In this document: positions 5,819-6,800 of the stretch, piece by piece | How positions within the stretch are numbered: position 1 is the stretch's first letter | Layout of the letters: every line of letters begins with the position of its first letter | Source of the DNA: Bacteroidota bacterium | Lineage (GTDB): Bacteria > Bacteroidota > Bacteroidia > Bacteroidales > Prolixibacteraceae | Length of the DNA stretch: 6,800 nucleotides | Direction of reading: 5' to 3' | NCBI GenBank assembly: GCA_030632865.1 | Contig: DAOVTY010000176.1 | Span: 1-6,800, forward strand | Program-made: the position numbers and the translations under genes | Notes under the pieces: model-generated | Database searches by the model: none | What the model was told of the DNA's origin: nothing | The model's input: the letters and a program-made list of their open reading frames with translations, nothing else

Positions 5819-6800
5819 ATGAACTCTAGCGAAATTATACAAAACCTTAAAAAAGGTATTTATCATCCTATTTATCTTCTTCACGGTGAAGAACCCTATT
5901 ACATAGATGAGATTTCGAATTGGATTGAAAATAATGCTTTAACCGAAGCCGAACGCGGATTTAACCAAACTATTTTTTATGGCAAAGATTCAAGTGCTTT
6001 AACAATTGCTGAAAGTGCATTGCGTTTCCCGATGATGGCAAACAAGCAGGTAATTATTGTAAAAGAAGCACAGACATTAGGTAAAATTGAAACACTAACA
6101 TCGTACGCAGAGAAACCCCTTGCATCAACAATTTTGGTGTTAAATTATAAATACAAAAAACTTGATTCGAGAACAAAATTGGCAAAGCTGATTAAAAAAA
6201 ACGGATTAGTTTTTACATCTGATAAAGTTCGCGATTATCAGCTACCAAAATGGGTTGATGGATATTTAAAACAACGAGATTTTAGTATCACGCCGCAAGC
6301 AGCTCAAATATTAACCGCTTATTTAGGTACAAGTTTAAGTAAAGTTGCAAACGAATTAGATAAACTTATAATTGCGGTTAAAGACACTAACAAAATTACA
6401 CCCGATCATATCGAAAAAAATATAGGGCTTAGTAAAGATTTTAACATTTTTGAACTGCAAAATGCTTTGGGAGAGAAAAATATTTTTAAGGCAAACCAGA
6501 TTATTAATTATTTTGGCGCCAACGATAAAATTAATCCCATTCAAAAAACAACTGCTTCACTCTATTCTTACTTTTCAAAAATATTCAAATTCCATTTTCT
6601 TAAAGATAAATCGGAGAGAAATACGTCGATGCAATTAGGTGTGCATCCGTATTTTGCTAAAGATTATATTGCTGCGGCAAGAAAATATTCGCCAACAAAG
6701 CTCTACGAAATTATTGGGATATTACGCGAGTACGACATGAAAAGCAAAGGCTTTGGCGTATCAACAATGGTTAAAACCGCAGATTTGCAAAAAGAAATGA
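5819..6800 (+). CDS. holA: DNA polymerase III subunit delta, partial at 3' end
   Basis: ATG at 5819-5821 follows the amn stop (5815-5817) after one base; the frame stays open for 327 codons to the right edge. Bacteroidota delta subunits run to about 340 residues, so only the last few are likely missing. HolA is the clamp-loader subunit that opens the beta sliding clamp, acting in the cytoplasmic replisome with gamma/tau and delta-prime. Evidence: the N-terminal IYLLHGEEPYYIDEI (18-32), where delta keeps the AAA+-like fold but no functional Walker A. Next is a beta-strand and helix pattern through STILVLNYKYKKLD. The family signature LGTSLSKVANELDKL follows (169-183), then DFNIFELQNALGEKN from about 207. 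The C-terminal helical domain ends with YDMKSKGFG, typical of the collar domain. No promoter is seen at its start, so expression probably depends on the amn promoter. Confidence 0.92.
   Translation, partial: MNSSEIIQNLKKGIYHPIYLLHGEEPYYIDEISNWIENNALTEAERGFNQTIFYGKDSSALTIAESALRFPMMANKQVIIVKEAQTLGKIETLTSYAEKPLASTILVLNYKYKKLDSRTKLAKLIKKNGLVFTSDKVRDYQLPKWVDGYLKQRDFSITPQAAQILTAYLGTSLSKVANELDKLIIAVKDTNKITPDHIEKNIGLSKDFNIFELQNALGEKNIFKANQIINYFGANDKINPIQKTTASLYSYFSKIFKFHFLKDKSERNTSMQLGVHPYFAKDYIAAARKYSPTKLYEIIGILREYDMKSKGFGVSTMVKTADLQKEM

Noticed and set aside
6356..6638. Two short open frames (6356-6544 minus, 6450-6638 plus)
   Set aside because: Both lie within holA in other frames and show no protein features.

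Overview
The window looks like chromosomal DNA from a Bacteroidota bacterium, probably class Bacteroidia (a Marinilabiliales-like or Bacteroidales-like lineage, by inference). Three things point there. The DNA is AT-rich. Several upstream regions carry the phylum-specific -7 element TAnnTTTG, twice with a TTTG -33 element. The proteins also read as Bacteroidota forms: a Tat-exported Gfo/Idh/MocA oxidoreductase, a short (256 aa) AMP nucleosidase, and a stand-alone HsdR-N-like protein beside amn and holA. I see no tRNA, rRNA, CRISPR array, insertion sequence or phage gene.

Layout: positions 1-896 (minus strand) hold the N-terminal 298 residues of a Tat-signal oxidoreductase that continues past the left edge. 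A 262-bp AT-rich gap separates it from recR (1159-1785, plus), the recombination mediator. After a 153-bp gap with a good -7 element comes a two-gene unit on the plus strand. Its first gene is a 650-aa membrane glycosyltransferase (1939-3891), and 9 nt later its second is a RimJ/RimL-type GNAT acetyltransferase (3901-4428). Convergent to these is a small PD-(D/E)XK protein of the HsdR N-terminal family (4452-4988, minus). Divergent from it are amn (5047-5817, plus) and, 1 nt after its stop, holA (5819 to the right edge, plus), which encodes the DNA polymerase III delta subunit.

The genes are mostly housekeeping: recombination repair, purine salvage, clamp loading and envelope glycan synthesis. 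Two places stand out. First, the glycosyltransferase fuses a GT2 catalytic domain to a membrane region, a Rossmann-like domain and a shortened remnant of a polyprenyl-phosphate glycosylphosphotransferase that seems to have lost its catalytic core. Second, the amn/HsdR-N intergenic region holds two canonical Bacteroidota promoters that face each other. They are placed with exact mirror symmetry around a perfect 10-2-10 palindrome, so the two predicted transcripts start at opposite ends of that palindrome and overlap across it.
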